A stretch of DNA of 64,000 bases from an uncultured Bacteroidales bacterium (lineage in GTDB: Bacteria; Bacteroidota; Bacteroidia; Bacteroidales; Paludibacteraceae), in NCBI GenBank assembly GCA_900317885.1, contig ONIM01000004.1:1-64000 (forward strand), in the 5' to 3' direction. The notes beneath the pieces were generated by a model. The model saw only the letters and a program-made list of their open reading frames with translations, ran no database searches and was not told the DNA's origin. How positions within the stretch are numbered: position 1 is the stretch's first letter; the number at the start of each line of letters is the position of its first letter. Both the position numbers and the translations under genes were made by a program. Shown here piece after piece: positions 41,257-50,757 of this stretch.

Positions 41257-43435
41257 AAAAAACATTCTTTCAATCAACCATGCATGGTTGATGGTTTTTG
41301 GTGCATTCGCACCGGTCATGTCTGCGTTCGGGCAGACGAGTGAGGACACATTGTCCGTGAACGATTTTCAGATCCAGGAGGTAGTCGTAAGTGCGCCTGT
41401 AAGGCAAGCTATCGTCAGTCGGGAAGAGGTCAAGTATCAGGAGCTGAACCACGATAACACGGGTCAGAACCTGCCGATACTACTGAGCAAGACCCCTTCG
41501 TTAGTGACGACCAGCGATGACGGTTTGGGTGTGGGTTACACCTATTTCCGCGTGCGCGGTAGTGATCACACGCGCGTGAACATGACCATCAACGAGGTGC
41601 CTCTCAATGATGCGGAGAGCCAGAGCGTGTTCTGGGTGAACATGACGGATATCAGTTCGTCGATCACGAAGCTGGATGTGCAGCGCGGCGTGGGTACCAG
41701 CGCCAACGGCGGTAGCAGTTTTGGCGCAAGCATCAATATCAACACCATCGACAACACGATTCCTGCGGATTATGAGCACCTGCCGGTACACGCGGAGTTG
41801 GGCTTCAACGGAGGTATGTACAACACCTTCCGCGAGATGGCGAAGATCGATGGATGGTGGGGAGACAAGAACAGTAAGAAAGGCGCATGGCATATCGGCG
41901 GCCGGTTCAGTAAGGTGAACTCCGACGGCTATATAGACCGCGCGAGCTCCGACCTGTTCAGTTACCAAGCGCAGTTAGGGTGGCAAAACAGCAAGACGGC
42001 GGTTAACCTGCTCTCTTTCGGAGGCAAAGAGAAGACCTATCTGGCATGGAATGGTCTAACGAGAGAAGAGATTGAGATCGACCGTCGTCAGAACACTGCG
42101 GGTGCCTTTCTCGACGCCAACGGCAACACCCAGTACTATAACAATGAGACCGACAACTACCAGCAACACCATGTACACCTGAACGTGACCCACCGATTCA
42201 ATTCCCATTGGAGTCTGAACGCGACCGGGCATTATACTTTCGGGACCGGATACTGGGAGACGTTTGACTCCTGGTACCTGATGGGCATTGTACAAAAAGG
42301 GCTCCGAAATCATTTCTACGGAGGAATCATCAGCACGAAATATATCCACGAGAAAGTAGATGTACAGGCCGGTTTGGCGCTGAATAACTACAACGGCCTC
42401 TCGTATGGCAATATAGACCAGAATTACGGGACGAACTTCACGGAGTACTACTCCGGTTACGGCGATAAGTTAGACGGTAATATCTACGCCAAAGCTAATT
42501 GGAGAGTGCTGCATCGGGGCAAAGAGAAGTTGAGTCTGTACGGCGATTTGCAATATCGGTTGGTGGACCATCATATTTACGGGGATAACGACAATAGTAC
42601 TGTCCCGGGCAGCAGGGTGAAGATCGAAGAGCATCACACCTGGCATTTCTTCAACCCGAAAGCCGGTCTGACGTACGACAACGGAGGTCACCGTCTGTCC
42701 GCCACATTCGCCTTAGCCAACCGCGAGCCGGCGAGATCGAATTTCATCAACCGGCAAGATGACGAGCCGCAGCCTAAGCCGGAGAGACTATTCGACTACG
42801 AGTTAGGATATAACTATACGTCTACCGGCGTTACCAAGAGCGGCTACGCGATGCCGTGGCATATCGGGCTCAACCTGTATTTCATGGATTATAAGGACCA
42901 GTTAGTGCTGACCGGCGAGATTAACAGTATCGCTATTTTCCTGACCAAGAATGTAGATAAATCATACCGGACCGGCGCCGAGTTGCAGTTTGGCGTAGAT
43001 TGGACCAAATGGTTCAGTTGGAGCGGAACGCTGACGTGGAGCCGTAATAAATGGTTAGACGGTAACACATGGCGCACGATCTCCTTCTCTCCGGATTGGG
43101 TTGCGGGGAATATCTTCTCCTTCCATGTCGCAGGATTTGAAGCGGAGATACAGACATCGGTCATCAGCAAACAGTTCCTCGCCAACAACGAGGACCCGAA
43201 CGCGATGCTGAAGGCTTATACGGTAACCAATCTGAATCTGCAATATCTCTTGCCGTTGCAGCAATACAAACGCTGCCCGGATATCACGCTCAAATGTCAG
43301 CTCAACAACCTCTTCAACACTATGTACGAGAGTAATGGTTATGTCTATCATGACGCCTGGTCCGGCAGCGACATCGCATATTTCATGCCGCAAGCGGGCA
43401 TCAATGTACACGCAGGATTTGTAGTAAAATGGTAA
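41252..43435 (+). CDS. TonB-dependent outer membrane receptor, probably for thiamin
   Basis: A 727-aa receptor starting at ATG 41252; ATG 41237 is inside the riboswitch and is rejected. After the signal peptide (ending SAFGQ) the plug begins 'IQEVVVSAPVRQ' and includes 'YFRVRGSDHTRVNMTINEVP' and 'DVQRGVGTSANGGSSFGASI'. The rest is a 22-strand-type barrel ending in VVKW. There is no SusC-like N-terminal extension. The TPP riboswitch at the start makes thiamin, or a thiamin-related compound, the likely substrate, as known for riboswitch-controlled TonB receptors in Bacteroidetes. The inner membrane transporter PnuT is not adjacent; porX follows instead. Confidence 0.92.
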   Translation: MRKNILSINHAWLMVFGAFAPVMSAFGQTSEDTLSVNDFQIQEVVVSAPVRQAIVSREEVKYQELNHDNTGQNLPILLSKTPSLVTTSDDGLGVGYTYFRVRGSDHTRVNMTINEVPLNDAESQSVFWVNMTDISSSITKLDVQRGVGTSANGGSSFGASININTIDNTIPADYEHLPVHAELGFNGGMYNTFREMAKIDGWWGDKNSKKGAWHIGGRFSKVNSDGYIDRASSDLFSYQAQLGWQNSKTAVNLLSFGGKEKTYLAWNGLTREEIEIDRRQNTAGAFLDANGNTQYYNNETDNYQQHHVHLNVTHRFNSHWSLNATGHYTFGTGYWETFDSWYLMGIVQKGLRNHFYGGIISTKYIHEKVDVQAGLALNNYNGLSYGNIDQNYGTNFTEYYSGYGDKLDGNIYAKANWRVLHRGKEKLSLYGDLQYRLVDHHIYGDNDNSTVPGSRVKIEEHHTWHFFNPKAGLTYDNGGHRLSATFALANREPARSNFINRQDDEPQPKPERLFDYELGYNYTSTGVTKSGYAMPWHIGLNLYFMDYKDQLVLTGEINSIAIFLTKNVDKSYRTGAELQFGVDWTKWFSWSGTLTWSRNKWLDGNTWRTISFSPDWVAGNIFSFHVAGFEAEIQTSVISKQFLANNEDPNAMLKAYTVTNLNLQYLLPLQQYKRCPDITLKCQLNNLFNTMYESNGYVYHDAWSGSDIAYFMPQAGINVHAGFVVKW
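41273..41292. repeat. 20-bp perfect palindrome inside the signal peptide region
   Basis: ATCAACCATGCATGGTTGAT encodes part of 'SINHAWLMV' near the start of the TonB receptor. It is a near copy of the palindrome in pepD at 31765. Confidence 0.75.
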
Positions 43436-43481
43436 GAGAGCGGTAAAAAAAGTTTTTGGATAAATAAAAATGGCACTATTC

Positions 43482-43512
43482 TTGCATATATGGAAAAAAA
43501 ATACTAATTTTG
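43482..43512 (+). promoter_or_regulatory. Promoter for porX giving a very short or absent leader
   Basis: TTG at 43482-43484, a 20-base spacer with an eight-A tract, and TAATTTTG at 43505-43512. Only 4 bases separate the -7 element from the porX ATG, so the mRNA is predicted to be leaderless or nearly so. Confidence 0.75.
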
Positions 43513-43516
43513 CAGC

Positions 43517-45073
43517 ATGAATAGGATTTTATGGGTTGACGACGAGATCGACTTGTTGCAGCCGTACATTATTTATCTGAAAGAAAAGAACTACGAAGTC
43601 GTGACCGCCAGCAATGGGGAGGACGCGTTGGATTATCTGGAGCAAGAAGTACCGGACATCGTTTTTCTGGACGAAAACATGCCGGGTATGAGTGGCTTGG
43701 AAACGCTTCAGGAGATCAAGCGCCTTCATCCGGAGGTACCTGTAGTGATGATTACGAAGAGTGAGGAGGAGCACATCATGGAGCAGGCGATCGGCGAGAA
43801 GATCGCCGATTACCTGATTAAACCCGTCAATCCGAGCCAGATTCTGCTTTGCCTCAAGAAGCATATTCATCAGCAGGCGATTGTGACAGAACAGGTACAG
43901 CAAAACTACCGTCAGGAGTGGAGCGACATCTCCTACATGATCGATACTGCCTCTACCATCGAGGAATGGCAGGCGATAGAGCGCAGTCTGAGCCGATGGG
44001 ACATCGAGTTGGCGGGTGTAGAGGAGCAGGCCGGACATTCCGGCATGCGCAGCCTCATTGCCGACCAGCGGACGCAAGCAAATGCAGCCTTCAGCAAATG
44101 GATCGCCAAGAACTACGAGGGATGGTTTAACGCGGGCGAACAACGGCCTGTCCTGTCGTGCGACGTAATGAAGCATAGTGTTTTTCCGCTGCTGGACAAC
44201 GGGGAAAAAGTACTACTATGCGTGATTGATAATTTCCGATACGATCAATGGCGGACGATTCAGCCGCTCTTGAGCGAGTTCTACTCCATCCGCTCGGAGG
44301 AGCAGTATACCTCCGTCCTTCCGACAGCTACCCAATATGCCCGTAATGCAATCTTCTCGGGCTTGATGCCCCTGCAGATCCAAGAGATGTACCCCGAATA
44401 CTGGGTGGACGAAGGGGATGAGGAGAGCAAAAACCAATATGAGAAAGAGTTGGTACAGACCCTGCTGGACCGCTACCGGAGGCGAGAGAGTTTCAATTAC
44501 TGGAAAGTAAACGAAAGCGATTTCTGCGAGCGGGTGATTCATCAGTTGAAAGGCTCACAGGCGCAGCTGAATATCATCGTGCTCAATTTTATCGACATGC
44601 TCTCCCACTCCCGTACTGAAAGCAAGATGATGCGGGAGCTGGCAAACGACGAAGCGGCTTACCGCAGTTTGACCTTGAGTTGGTTCCGCCATTCGCCTAC
44701 CTACGAATTGCTCCGTCGCGCTTCGGAGCTGGGATTCACACTGGTGCTGACTACCGATCATGGTACAACGAGGGTGAAGAATGCGGTACAGATCATCGCG
44801 GATAAAAACACCAACACCAATATCCGCTATAAGGTAGGAAAAGCGCTGAATTGCAGTTCCAAAAACGTGTTCACCATTGAGCACCCGAAGCGAGTGGGTC
44901 TGCCTTGCCCGAACGTGAGCAGCAGTTACGCCTTCTGTACCGGCAGCGACTTCTTCGCCTACCCCAATCAATTCAATTATTACGCCCAATACTACCGTAA
45001 TACCTTCCAACACGGAGGTATATCGCTGGAGGAAATGATCATTCCGCTGGTTACGCTGATTCCTAAAAAATGA
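43517..45073 (+). CDS. porX: PorX, T9SS response regulator with PglZ domain
   Basis: A 518-aa protein. Residues 1-120 are a receiver domain: acidic pocket 'VDDE' (7-10), phospho-acceptor Asp52 in 'IVFLDENMPGMSG' and 'YLIKPVNPSQIL' near the end. The remainder is a PglZ/alkaline-phosphatase-like domain ('VLLCVIDNFRYDQWRTIQPL', 'LNIIVLNFIDMLSHS', 'LVLTTDHGTTRVKN') with metal-ligand Asp and His residues. PorX controls T9SS function and gene expression with the kinase PorY in Porphyromonas; porY is not in the window. The gene fits the several T9SS cargoes upstream. It overlaps the next gene by ATGA. Confidence 0.94.
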   Translation: MNRILWVDDEIDLLQPYIIYLKEKNYEVVTASNGEDALDYLEQEVPDIVFLDENMPGMSGLETLQEIKRLHPEVPVVMITKSEEEHIMEQAIGEKIADYLIKPVNPSQILLCLKKHIHQQAIVTEQVQQNYRQEWSDISYMIDTASTIEEWQAIERSLSRWDIELAGVEEQAGHSGMRSLIADQRTQANAAFSKWIAKNYEGWFNAGEQRPVLSCDVMKHSVFPLLDNGEKVLLCVIDNFRYDQWRTIQPLLSEFYSIRSEEQYTSVLPTATQYARNAIFSGLMPLQIQEMYPEYWVDEGDEESKNQYEKELVQTLLDRYRRRESFNYWKVNESDFCERVIHQLKGSQAQLNIIVLNFIDMLSHSRTESKMMRELANDEAAYRSLTLSWFRHSPTYELLRRASELGFTLVLTTDHGTTRVKNAVQIIADKNTNTNIRYKVGKALNCSSKNVFTIEHPKRVGLPCPNVSSSYAFCTGSDFFAYPNQFNYYAQYYRNTFQHGGISLEEMIIPLVTLIPKK

Positions 45074-45876
45074 ACCATTTTATTCTCATAGCGATTACCG
45101 TCCTGACTTGGAACACGGGTCGGATGGGTGGTTTTGAAAAGCCCGAGAAGAACGAGGTCCTGCGCTATCTGACAGCGCAGGATGCAGATGTCATCTGTCT
45201 GCAGGAAGTAGATGTGTATAAGGACGCCCAATTCCTTACCTTGCCCGACGTGAAGCGCGTTCTGGGGAAGAAATATCCGTACTCGTACCTGGATTTCTCG
45301 GTCTATAACAAACGCCATCAATACGGTACGATGGTCTGGGCCAAATATCCGCTGATCAATAAACAAAGCATCCATTACGAGACACGGGGTAACCTCTCGA
45401 ACCGCTGCGATATCGTTGTCGGAAACGATACCATCCGCCTGATTAATAATCATCTGGAGTCCTATAGTTTCACTCCCGATGACATAATCGAAGCGGAGAC
45501 ACAGCGTAACTACGAGGGTTTTCTCTCTTCCTTCAGACGTCTGAAAGCCAAATGGAAACGCGCCATCGCCTTGCGTAACAAACAAGCGCGGGTAGTACGA
45601 AGAGAGATTGAGGACAGTCCGTACCCGGTAGTCGTAGTCGGGGATTTCAATGCACCGGTACTCAGTTATGCCTATTGGCATATCAGTAGCGGTCTGCACG
45701 ACGCCTGGAGTAGTACTCACCCGTGGCAACGGGGCGGGGCTACGTGCGAGAAAAGAGGATTCGGGTTTAGGATCGACTATATCCTGTCCTCCGAAAACCT
45801 GCGCCCTACAGCCTGTGAAGTAAAAGAAACAACAGGCTCGGATCACAAGCCTGTTGTCGCTACGCTGGAATGGTGA
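45070..45876 (+). CDS. Endonuclease/exonuclease/phosphatase-family protein
   Basis: A 268-aa metal-dependent enzyme of the EEP superfamily. Motifs in order are 'VLTWNTGRMGG', 'DVICLQEVDVYKD' (catalytic Glu), 'LINNHLES', 'VVVGDFNAPVLSYAY' (catalytic Asp-Asn), 'FRIDYILSS' and 'TGSDHKPVVATL' (catalytic Asp-His). A hydrophobic start (MNHFILIAITVL) may be a signal or anchor. The substrate is not clear: nucleic acid, a phosphoinositide-like compound or another phosphodiester. The ATGA overlap with porX suggests a T9SS-related or envelope role. A hairpin in its 3' end may terminate the convergent rhomboid gene. Confidence 0.85.
   Translation: MNHFILIAITVLTWNTGRMGGFEKPEKNEVLRYLTAQDADVICLQEVDVYKDAQFLTLPDVKRVLGKKYPYSYLDFSVYNKRHQYGTMVWAKYPLINKQSIHYETRGNLSNRCDIVVGNDTIRLINNHLESYSFTPDDIIEAETQRNYEGFLSSFRRLKAKWKRAIALRNKQARVVRREIEDSPYPVVVVGDFNAPVLSYAYWHISSGLHDAWSSTHPWQRGGATCEKRGFGFRIDYILSSENLRPTACEVKETTGSDHKPVVATLEW
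45821..45857 (-). terminator. Intrinsic terminator for the rhomboid gene, inside the neighbouring coding region
   Basis: ACAACAGGCT (45829-45838) and AGCCTGTTGT (45848-45857) form a perfect 10-bp stem. On the minus strand it is followed by TTTCTTTTA. It lies within the last codons of the convergent EEP gene and encodes its 'TTGSDHKPVV' catalytic motif. Confidence 0.65.
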
Positions 45877-46641
45877 TCACACCCGTTTGTGGTAATGATA
45901 ATCTTTGAACCGGTCATCCGTACTGTCCAAGTGCTCATGACCGGTTATTTTTTCCTTTATCGTGCGCCAGAGATTGCCGATACGGGGCTCACGCCAATCG
46001 GTCTTGCGCCAGTACCAAATCAGTATCCATCCGAAGAGCATTCCGCCCAGATGGGCAAAATGGGCTACATTATCCGCCGTAAATCCCGCTACGGAACCTA
46101 ATCCCGCAAAGAGTTCTATAGCCGCATATATGATAACGAACGTGCGCGCACGTATAGGAATGGGGATGAACAGGACATACAAGGGCACCGAGGGGTAGAG
46201 CCATCCGAAAGCGAAAAGGATGCCGAAGACCGCTCCGGAAGCGCCTATCGTGTTCAGAAAATAGGAATACTGCGCGAGGTAAGCGGCGCCATACGTGCTG
46301 CTCATGTTGGATAACATCAGAGCCCATACTACCTCTTGGATGAAAGCGGCGCCCAATCCGCAAACCAGATAATAGATCGCGAACCGACGCTCACCCCATT
46401 CGTTCTCAATCATAGGGGCAAACATCCATACGGCGAACATGTTAAAAAACAAGTGCGACAAGTTAGCATGCAGAAACATATACGTGATCGGCTGCCACCA
46501 ATGGAAAGATGCCGCACTATAATAATGGAGGCCCCCGATGGCATTCAAATCCACGCCATAACGCTGCAGAATACCTGCCAGCAAAAAGATAATCAAATTA
46601 GCTATTAATAAATAGCGAGTTACAATTGGTAAGTTACGCAT
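45877..46641 (-). CDS. Rhomboid-family intramembrane serine protease
   Basis: A 254-aa protein from ATG 46641 (MRNLPIVTRYLLIANLIIF) with six or more membrane helices. The catalytic dyad is visible: Ser135 in GASGAVFG and His197 in 'AHFAHLGGMLFGWI'. The conserved 'HLFFNMFAVWMF' with its oxyanion-type His/Asn is near residue 70. It cleaves membrane proteins within the bilayer; the substrate is unknown. The frame extends upstream to 46695, but that would cross the promoter. Its stop codon abuts the stop of the convergent EEP gene (TGA|TCA). Confidence 0.93.
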   Translation of the reverse strand: MRNLPIVTRYLLIANLIIFLLAGILQRYGVDLNAIGGLHYYSAASFHWWQPITYMFLHANLSHLFFNMFAVWMFAPMIENEWGERRFAIYYLVCGLGAAFIQEVVWALMLSNMSSTYGAAYLAQYSYFLNTIGASGAVFGILFAFGWLYPSVPLYVLFIPIPIRARTFVIIYAAIELFAGLGSVAGFTADNVAHFAHLGGMLFGWILIWYWRKTDWREPRIGNLWRTIKEKITGHEHLDSTDDRFKDYHYHKRV

Positions 46642-46649
46642 ATCGAGTG

Positions 46650-46657
46650 CAAAATTA
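46650..46657 (-). promoter_or_regulatory. Probable -7 element for the rhomboid gene
   Basis: TAATTTTG on the minus strand lies 8 bases upstream of the start codon. The nearest TTG (46683-46681) is 23 bases away, longer than the usual 20 here, so this promoter is less certain. Confidence 0.5.
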
Positions 46658-46749
46658 CAAAAAATATACGAATTTCCATACAAAAAACGCACCAAATGCA
46701 GAAAAAATCACGTTTTTTTGCAAAAAATGCATTTTTTTTTGAAAAAATA

Positions 46750-46780
46750 TTTGGTATATAAAGAAAAAGTTGTAACTTTG
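46750..46780 (+). promoter_or_regulatory. Bacteroidota-type promoter for the HU gene
   Basis: TTTG at 46750-46753, a 19-base spacer and TAACTTTG at 46773-46780, with a leader of about 60 bases. Confidence 0.75.
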
Positions 46781-46844
46781 CAAGCGTAATTCCGAAATAG
46801 GAACCAATCGTTCACATTATTAATAACTAAAAAACACTTAAGTT

Positions 46845-47108
46845 ATGAACAAATCAGAACTCATCAAGGCAGTTGCAGCTAAGGCTGAACTCCCGCAGGC
46901 AGAGGTAGCAAAAGTTCTCGACGCAGCTCTTGAGGCAGCAGTTGAGGCAGTTAAGAAAGGTGAGAGCGTACAGCTCATTGGCTACGCTACTATCAGCGTT
47001 GCTCAGAAGGCAGCTCGCAAGGGTATCAACCCTGCAACCAAGCAGGCGATCACCATCCCGGCTCGCAAGGTTGTTAAAATCAAACCGGGTGCTAAATTTG
47101 CTCTCTAA
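46845..47108 (+). CDS. hup: HU-family DNA-binding protein
   Basis: An 87-aa nucleoid protein. The N-terminal helices 'MNKSELIKAVAAKAELPQ' and the arm region 'ISVAQKAARKGINPATKQA' with the conserved Pro and basic residues are standard HU/IHF features, and the end is 'VVKIKPGAKFAL'. It bends and packs DNA as a dimer. The codons appear strongly selected for high expression. It is a single-gene unit between its own promoter and a terminator. Confidence 0.95.
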   Translation: MNKSELIKAVAAKAELPQAEVAKVLDAALEAAVEAVKKGESVQLIGYATISVAQKAARKGINPATKQAITIPARKVVKIKPGAKFAL

Positions 47109-47128
47109 TAGGCAATGTAGCTTTACAA

Positions 47129-47163
47129 ACGAGTTGCCCTACAAACGGGCAACTCGTTTTGTC
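47129..47163 (+). terminator. Intrinsic terminator after the HU gene
   Basis: ACGAGTTGCCC (47129-47139) and GGGCAACTCGT (47147-47157) form a perfect 11-bp stem followed by TTTTGT. Confidence 0.9.
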
Positions 47164-47185
47164 TGTTCTTAAATAGGTATTAGAT

Positions 47186-47758
47186 ATGTTGAATATAATT
47201 TTGTGTGGTGCTCCGGGTAGCGGTAAAGGTACGCAGTCCGGGTATATAGCAGAGAAATACGGTCTGAAGCACCTCTCTACCGGCGATGTCCTGCGCGCCG
47301 AGATCGCCAAAGGCAGTGAATTAGGTAAAAGCATTGATGCGTTGATCTCCAATGGAAACCTGGTTCCGGACGAGATGATGTTCGGAGTGATCGAGAACTA
47401 TATTGCTTCGCTTCCAGCGGATTGCAAAGGTACGATCTTTGATGGTTACCCCCGTACAGTGTCCCAGGCAGAATCGCTGACCGGCTTGCTCAAGAAATAC
47501 AACATGGACGCTATCATGATTGATCTCCTGGTAGACGAGCAGTTACTGATCCAACGCCTCATTGAGAGAGGTAAAGTGAGCGGTCGTGCGGACGACAACC
47601 TCAATACGATCCGTCATCGCATCGCCGTTTACCACAACCAGACGGAGCCTATCGCACATTATTACCTGCATCACGGTAATTATTTTACCGTGAACGGCAA
47701 TCACTCGGTAGAGGACGTGTTCCTGCAGATCGAGCGAATTATTGACCTCGCAAAATAA
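47186..47758 (+). CDS. adk: Adenylate kinase, short (lidless) form
   Basis: A 190-aa enzyme that interconverts ATP + AMP and 2 ADP. The P loop GAPGSGKGT is at residues 8-16, '[19 protein letters not shown]' is the AMP-binding part and '[14 protein letters not shown]' follows. Where long-form enzymes have a Cys- or loop-rich lid, this one runs '[20 protein letters not shown]' directly, so it belongs to the short group. Nine bases later comes obg; adk and obg are often neighbours in Bacteroidales. Confidence 0.96.
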   Translation: MLNIILCGAPGSGKGTQSGYIAEKYGLKHLSTGDVLRAEIAKGSELGKSIDALISNGNLVPDEMMFGVIENYIASLPADCKGTIFDGYPRTVSQAESLTGLLKKYNMDAIMIDLLVDEQLLIQRLIERGKVSGRADDNLNTIRHRIAVYHNQTEPIAHYYLHHGNYFTVNGNHSVEDVFLQIERIIDLAK

Positions 47759-47766
47759 TATTTCTT

Positions 47767-48942
47767 ATGGCCGCTAATTTTATCGACTATGTCAAGATCT
47801 ACTGCCGCTCAGGAAAGGGTGGCGCAGGTTGCATGCACCTACATCGCGCCAAGTATCTGCCGAAAGGCGGTCCAGACGGCGGCGACGGAGGTAAAGGTGG
47901 GTCGGTGATCTTACGCGGCAACCGCAACCTGTGGACCTTACTGCACCTGAAGTACCAGAAGCATATCATGGCTACTGACGGCGGTAAGGGCGGTCAGAGC
48001 CGTTCGTTCGGCAAGGACGGAGAAGATAAGATCATCGAGGTACCCTGCGGTACGGTGGTCTATGACGGCGAGACCGGCGAATATATATGCGAGGTGAAGG
48101 CACATGACGAGCGCGTGGTGTTACTCAAAGGCGGTCGCGGAGGTCTGGGAAACTGGCATTTCCGCACCGCTACGAACCAGGCGCCTCGTTACGCGCAGCC
48201 AGGCGAACCGGCACAAGAGCGCACCGTCATCATGCAACTCAAGGTACTGGCTGACGTAGGTCTCGTGGGCTTCCCCAATGCCGGCAAATCCACGCTACTG
48301 AGCGTTGTCTCGGCAGCCAAACCGGAGATTGCCGACTATCCTTTCACTACCCTCACACCGCAGTTAGGTATTGTTTCTTACCGCGACGGCCGGTCTTTCT
48401 GCATGGCGGATATCCCCGGAATCATCGAGGGTGCCAGCGAGGGAAAGGGACTGGGACTCCGGTTCCTGAGACATATTGAGCGAAACGCGGTGCTGCTATT
48501 TATGGTTCCCGCTACCAGCGAAGACATACAAGGCGAGTACCGGATTCTTCTTCGCGAATTAGAGCAGTACAACCCTGAACTACTGAGCAAGGCGAGGATC
48601 TTAGCCATCAGCAAGATGGATGTGCCGCGTGTGGATGATGAGGGCAACGGACTACCGGAGATTGATTTCGACGCGCTGCGAAAAGAACTGGATATACCCG
48701 TGATACCCATCTCCTCACTCACGAATGAGGGTATTGACGAACTCAAAGACCAGCTGTGGACAGAACTCAACAAGGAGCAGAACCAGGTGATTGAGATCAG
48801 CCATGCGCCGATAGACGTGACCCTGATTGAGAAAGAGGAGCCGGAGGCACAAGAAGACGACGAGGAGCACACTATCTATCTCAACGAGGTAGAAGAGGAA
48901 TGGGACCTCGACAAGTATAAAGGCATAGGCTGGGACGAATGA
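47767..48942 (+). CDS. obg: Obg/CgtA GTPase
   Basis: A 391-aa ribosome-associated GTPase. Residues 1-160 are the Gly-rich Obg domain ('[20 protein letters not shown]', '[20 protein letters not shown]'). G motifs follow: G1 '[11 protein letters not shown]' near 168, G3 '[18 protein letters not shown]' and G4 'ISKMDV'. The tail is acidic ([20 protein letters not shown]), with no extra C-terminal OCT domain. It acts in late large-subunit assembly. It overlaps the ClC gene by ATGA. Confidence 0.96.
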   Translation: MAANFIDYVKIYCRSGKGGAGCMHLHRAKYLPKGGPDGGDGGKGGSVILRGNRNLWTLLHLKYQKHIMATDGGKGGQSRSFGKDGEDKIIEVPCGTVVYDGETGEYICEVKAHDERVVLLKGGRGGLGNWHFRTATNQAPRYAQPGEPAQERTVIMQLKVLADVGLVGFPNAGKSTLLSVVSAAKPEIADYPFTTLTPQLGIVSYRDGRSFCMADIPGIIEGASEGKGLGLRFLRHIERNAVLLFMVPATSEDIQGEYRILLRELEQYNPELLSKARILAISKMDVPRVDDEGNGLPEIDFDALRKELDIPVIPISSLTNEGIDELKDQLWTELNKEQNQVIEISHAPIDVTLIEKEEPEAQEDDEEHTIYLNEVEEEWDLDKYKGIGWDE

Positions 48943-50750
48943 TAAACACGTGGTACGATAGAATGATCGAGTGGCGTGAACGCCATCTGAGCGAGAAGCA
49001 TCTGGTATTGCTTCTCTCGTTCTTCGTAGGAGCGTTCTCAGCAGCCGCAGCGGCTTTGCTGAAATCGTTTATCCATTTGATACAAAGGCTCGTAGAGGAG
49101 CAGCTGATTGCGGATGAGCGCACTTGGTGGTACCTCATCACGCCGGTTATCGGTATTACGCTCGCGGCCTTGTTTGTCAAATATGTCGTTCGTGACGACA
49201 TCTCCCATGGTATCACGAAAATCCTGTACGCCATCTCTCAGCGCAAATCGATCATCAAGGCACATAACATGTGGTCTTCTATCATCGGTTCGGGTCTGAC
49301 GATTGGTTTCGGCGGATCGGTCGGAGCCGAGGCGCCAATTGTGCTCACGGGCGCAGCCATCGGTTCCAACTTGGCGAAAGCCTTCCGTTTGAACCAGAAG
49401 ACGATGATGCTCATGATCGGATGCGGAGCAGCAGGAGCTATCGGCGGAATCTTCAAAGCCCCTATAGCCGGTTTGGTCTTCACGCTGGAGGTACTGATGA
49501 TGGATCTGACGATGACATCCGTAGCGCCGCTTCTCATCTCTTCCGTCACTGCCACCGCTATCTCCTATATCCTGACGGGTACCGAACCGATGTTCCCTCT
49601 GGATGTAGCCGAACCGTTCCTGGTGGAGCGTATCCCATGGTATCTGGTATTAGGCGCTATCTGCGGTCTGGTCAGCCTCTATTTCACTCGGGGCATGAAC
49701 GGGTTAGAGCAATGGGCGAAACACAACGTTCGTTCGTTCGGGCTGAAGATCCTTATCGGAGGACTGACGCTGAGCGTCCTGATCTTCCTCTTCCCGCCGC
49801 TATACGGCGAGGGTTACGACGTCATCAAGCAGCTCATCAATGGCGACAGCCTCTCGGCGCTAGATAACAGTCCGCTGCATAAATATCTCATACCGACGGA
49901 TTTCTACGCCCAACTATCCACGACCAATACGCAGTTGATTCTGTTAGGTTACTTCATTGCCATCATCTTCCTGAAGATTGTTGCCAGCGTTGCGACGAAC
50001 GGAGCGGGAGGTGTCGGAGGTATCTTCGCTCCCTCGCTTTTCATGGGTGCTATCGTGGGATTTGTTACCGCACGGATCATGAATCTGGCGGGACTTATCG
50101 TACCGGAGACGAATTTTGCGTTGGTAGGTATGGCTGGACTGATGTCCGGCGTGATGCATGCTCCGCTGACGGGAATCTTCCTTATCGCAGAACTAACAGG
50201 AGGATACCATCTGTTCATGCCGCTGATGATCGTCTCGGTCATCTCCTATCTGACAATCATGCTCTTTGAGCCCCACTCGTTGTACGCGATGCGTCTGGCG
50301 CAGAAAGGCGAACTGCTGACCCACAACAAAGACCGTAACGTGCTCACGCTCCTAAAGATGGATAGCGTCCTGGAGACCGATTTCATCACAATCTTCCCCG
50401 AGATGACCTTAGGAGAATTAGTCAAAGTAATCAGCGAGAGCAAGCGTAATATCTTCCCTGTAATTGACCATGAGGGCCATCTGAAGGGCATATTGCTGCT
50501 GGACGAAGTGCGGAATATTATGTTTCAACCTCGTCTGTACAAGCGTTTTACGGTTGGTCAGCTCATGACTTCTCCACCCGCTATCCTGCGGTTTGATCTG
50601 ACGATGGATAAAGTGATGGAGATTTTTGAAGACACCGGTGCCTGGAACTTACCGGTAGTAGATCAGGACCGTCGGTACTTAGGATTCGTATCCAAGTCCA
50701 AGATCTTCAATTCCTATCGACATGTACTCGTGCATTTCAGCGACGAGTGA
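48939..50750 (+). CDS. ClC-family chloride channel/antiporter with CBS domains
   Basis: A 603-aa inner membrane protein. Residues about 20-430 are the ClC core with selectivity-filter motifs: '[16 protein letters not shown]' (the gating Glu is in GAEAP), '[16 protein letters not shown]' and '[18 protein letters not shown]'. Residues about 460-600 hold two CBS domains ('[20 protein letters not shown]', '[20 protein letters not shown]') that usually bind adenine nucleotides. The external gating Glu favours H+/Cl- exchange rather than a pure channel. Its end nearly meets the convergent rluD gene (7 bases apart). Confidence 0.94.
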   Translation: MINTWYDRMIEWRERHLSEKHLVLLLSFFVGAFSAAAAALLKSFIHLIQRLVEEQLIADERTWWYLITPVIGITLAALFVKYVVRDDISHGITKILYAISQRKSIIKAHNMWSSIIGSGLTIGFGGSVGAEAPIVLTGAAIGSNLAKAFRLNQKTMMLMIGCGAAGAIGGIFKAPIAGLVFTLEVLMMDLTMTSVAPLLISSVTATAISYILTGTEPMFPLDVAEPFLVERIPWYLVLGAICGLVSLYFTRGMNGLEQWAKHNVRSFGLKILIGGLTLSVLIFLFPPLYGEGYDVIKQLINGDSLSALDNSPLHKYLIPTDFYAQLSTTNTQLILLGYFIAIIFLKIVASVATNGAGGVGGIFAPSLFMGAIVGFVTARIMNLAGLIVPETNFALVGMAGLMSGVMHAPLTGIFLIAELTGGYHLFMPLMIVSVISYLTIMLFEPHSLYAMRLAQKGELLTHNKDRNVLTLLKMDSVLETDFITIFPEMTLGELVKVISESKRNIFPVIDHEGHLKGILLLDEVRNIMFQPRLYKRFTVGQLMTSPPAILRFDLTMDKVMEIFEDTGAWNLPVVDQDRRYLGFVSKSKIFNSYRHVLVHFSDE

Positions 50751-50757
50751 TTTTCAA

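Noticed and set aside
50726..50755. Terminator at the end of the ClC gene
   Set aside because: ACTCGT/ACGAGT gives only 6 bp with an 11-base loop and a weak T-run; too poor to call.
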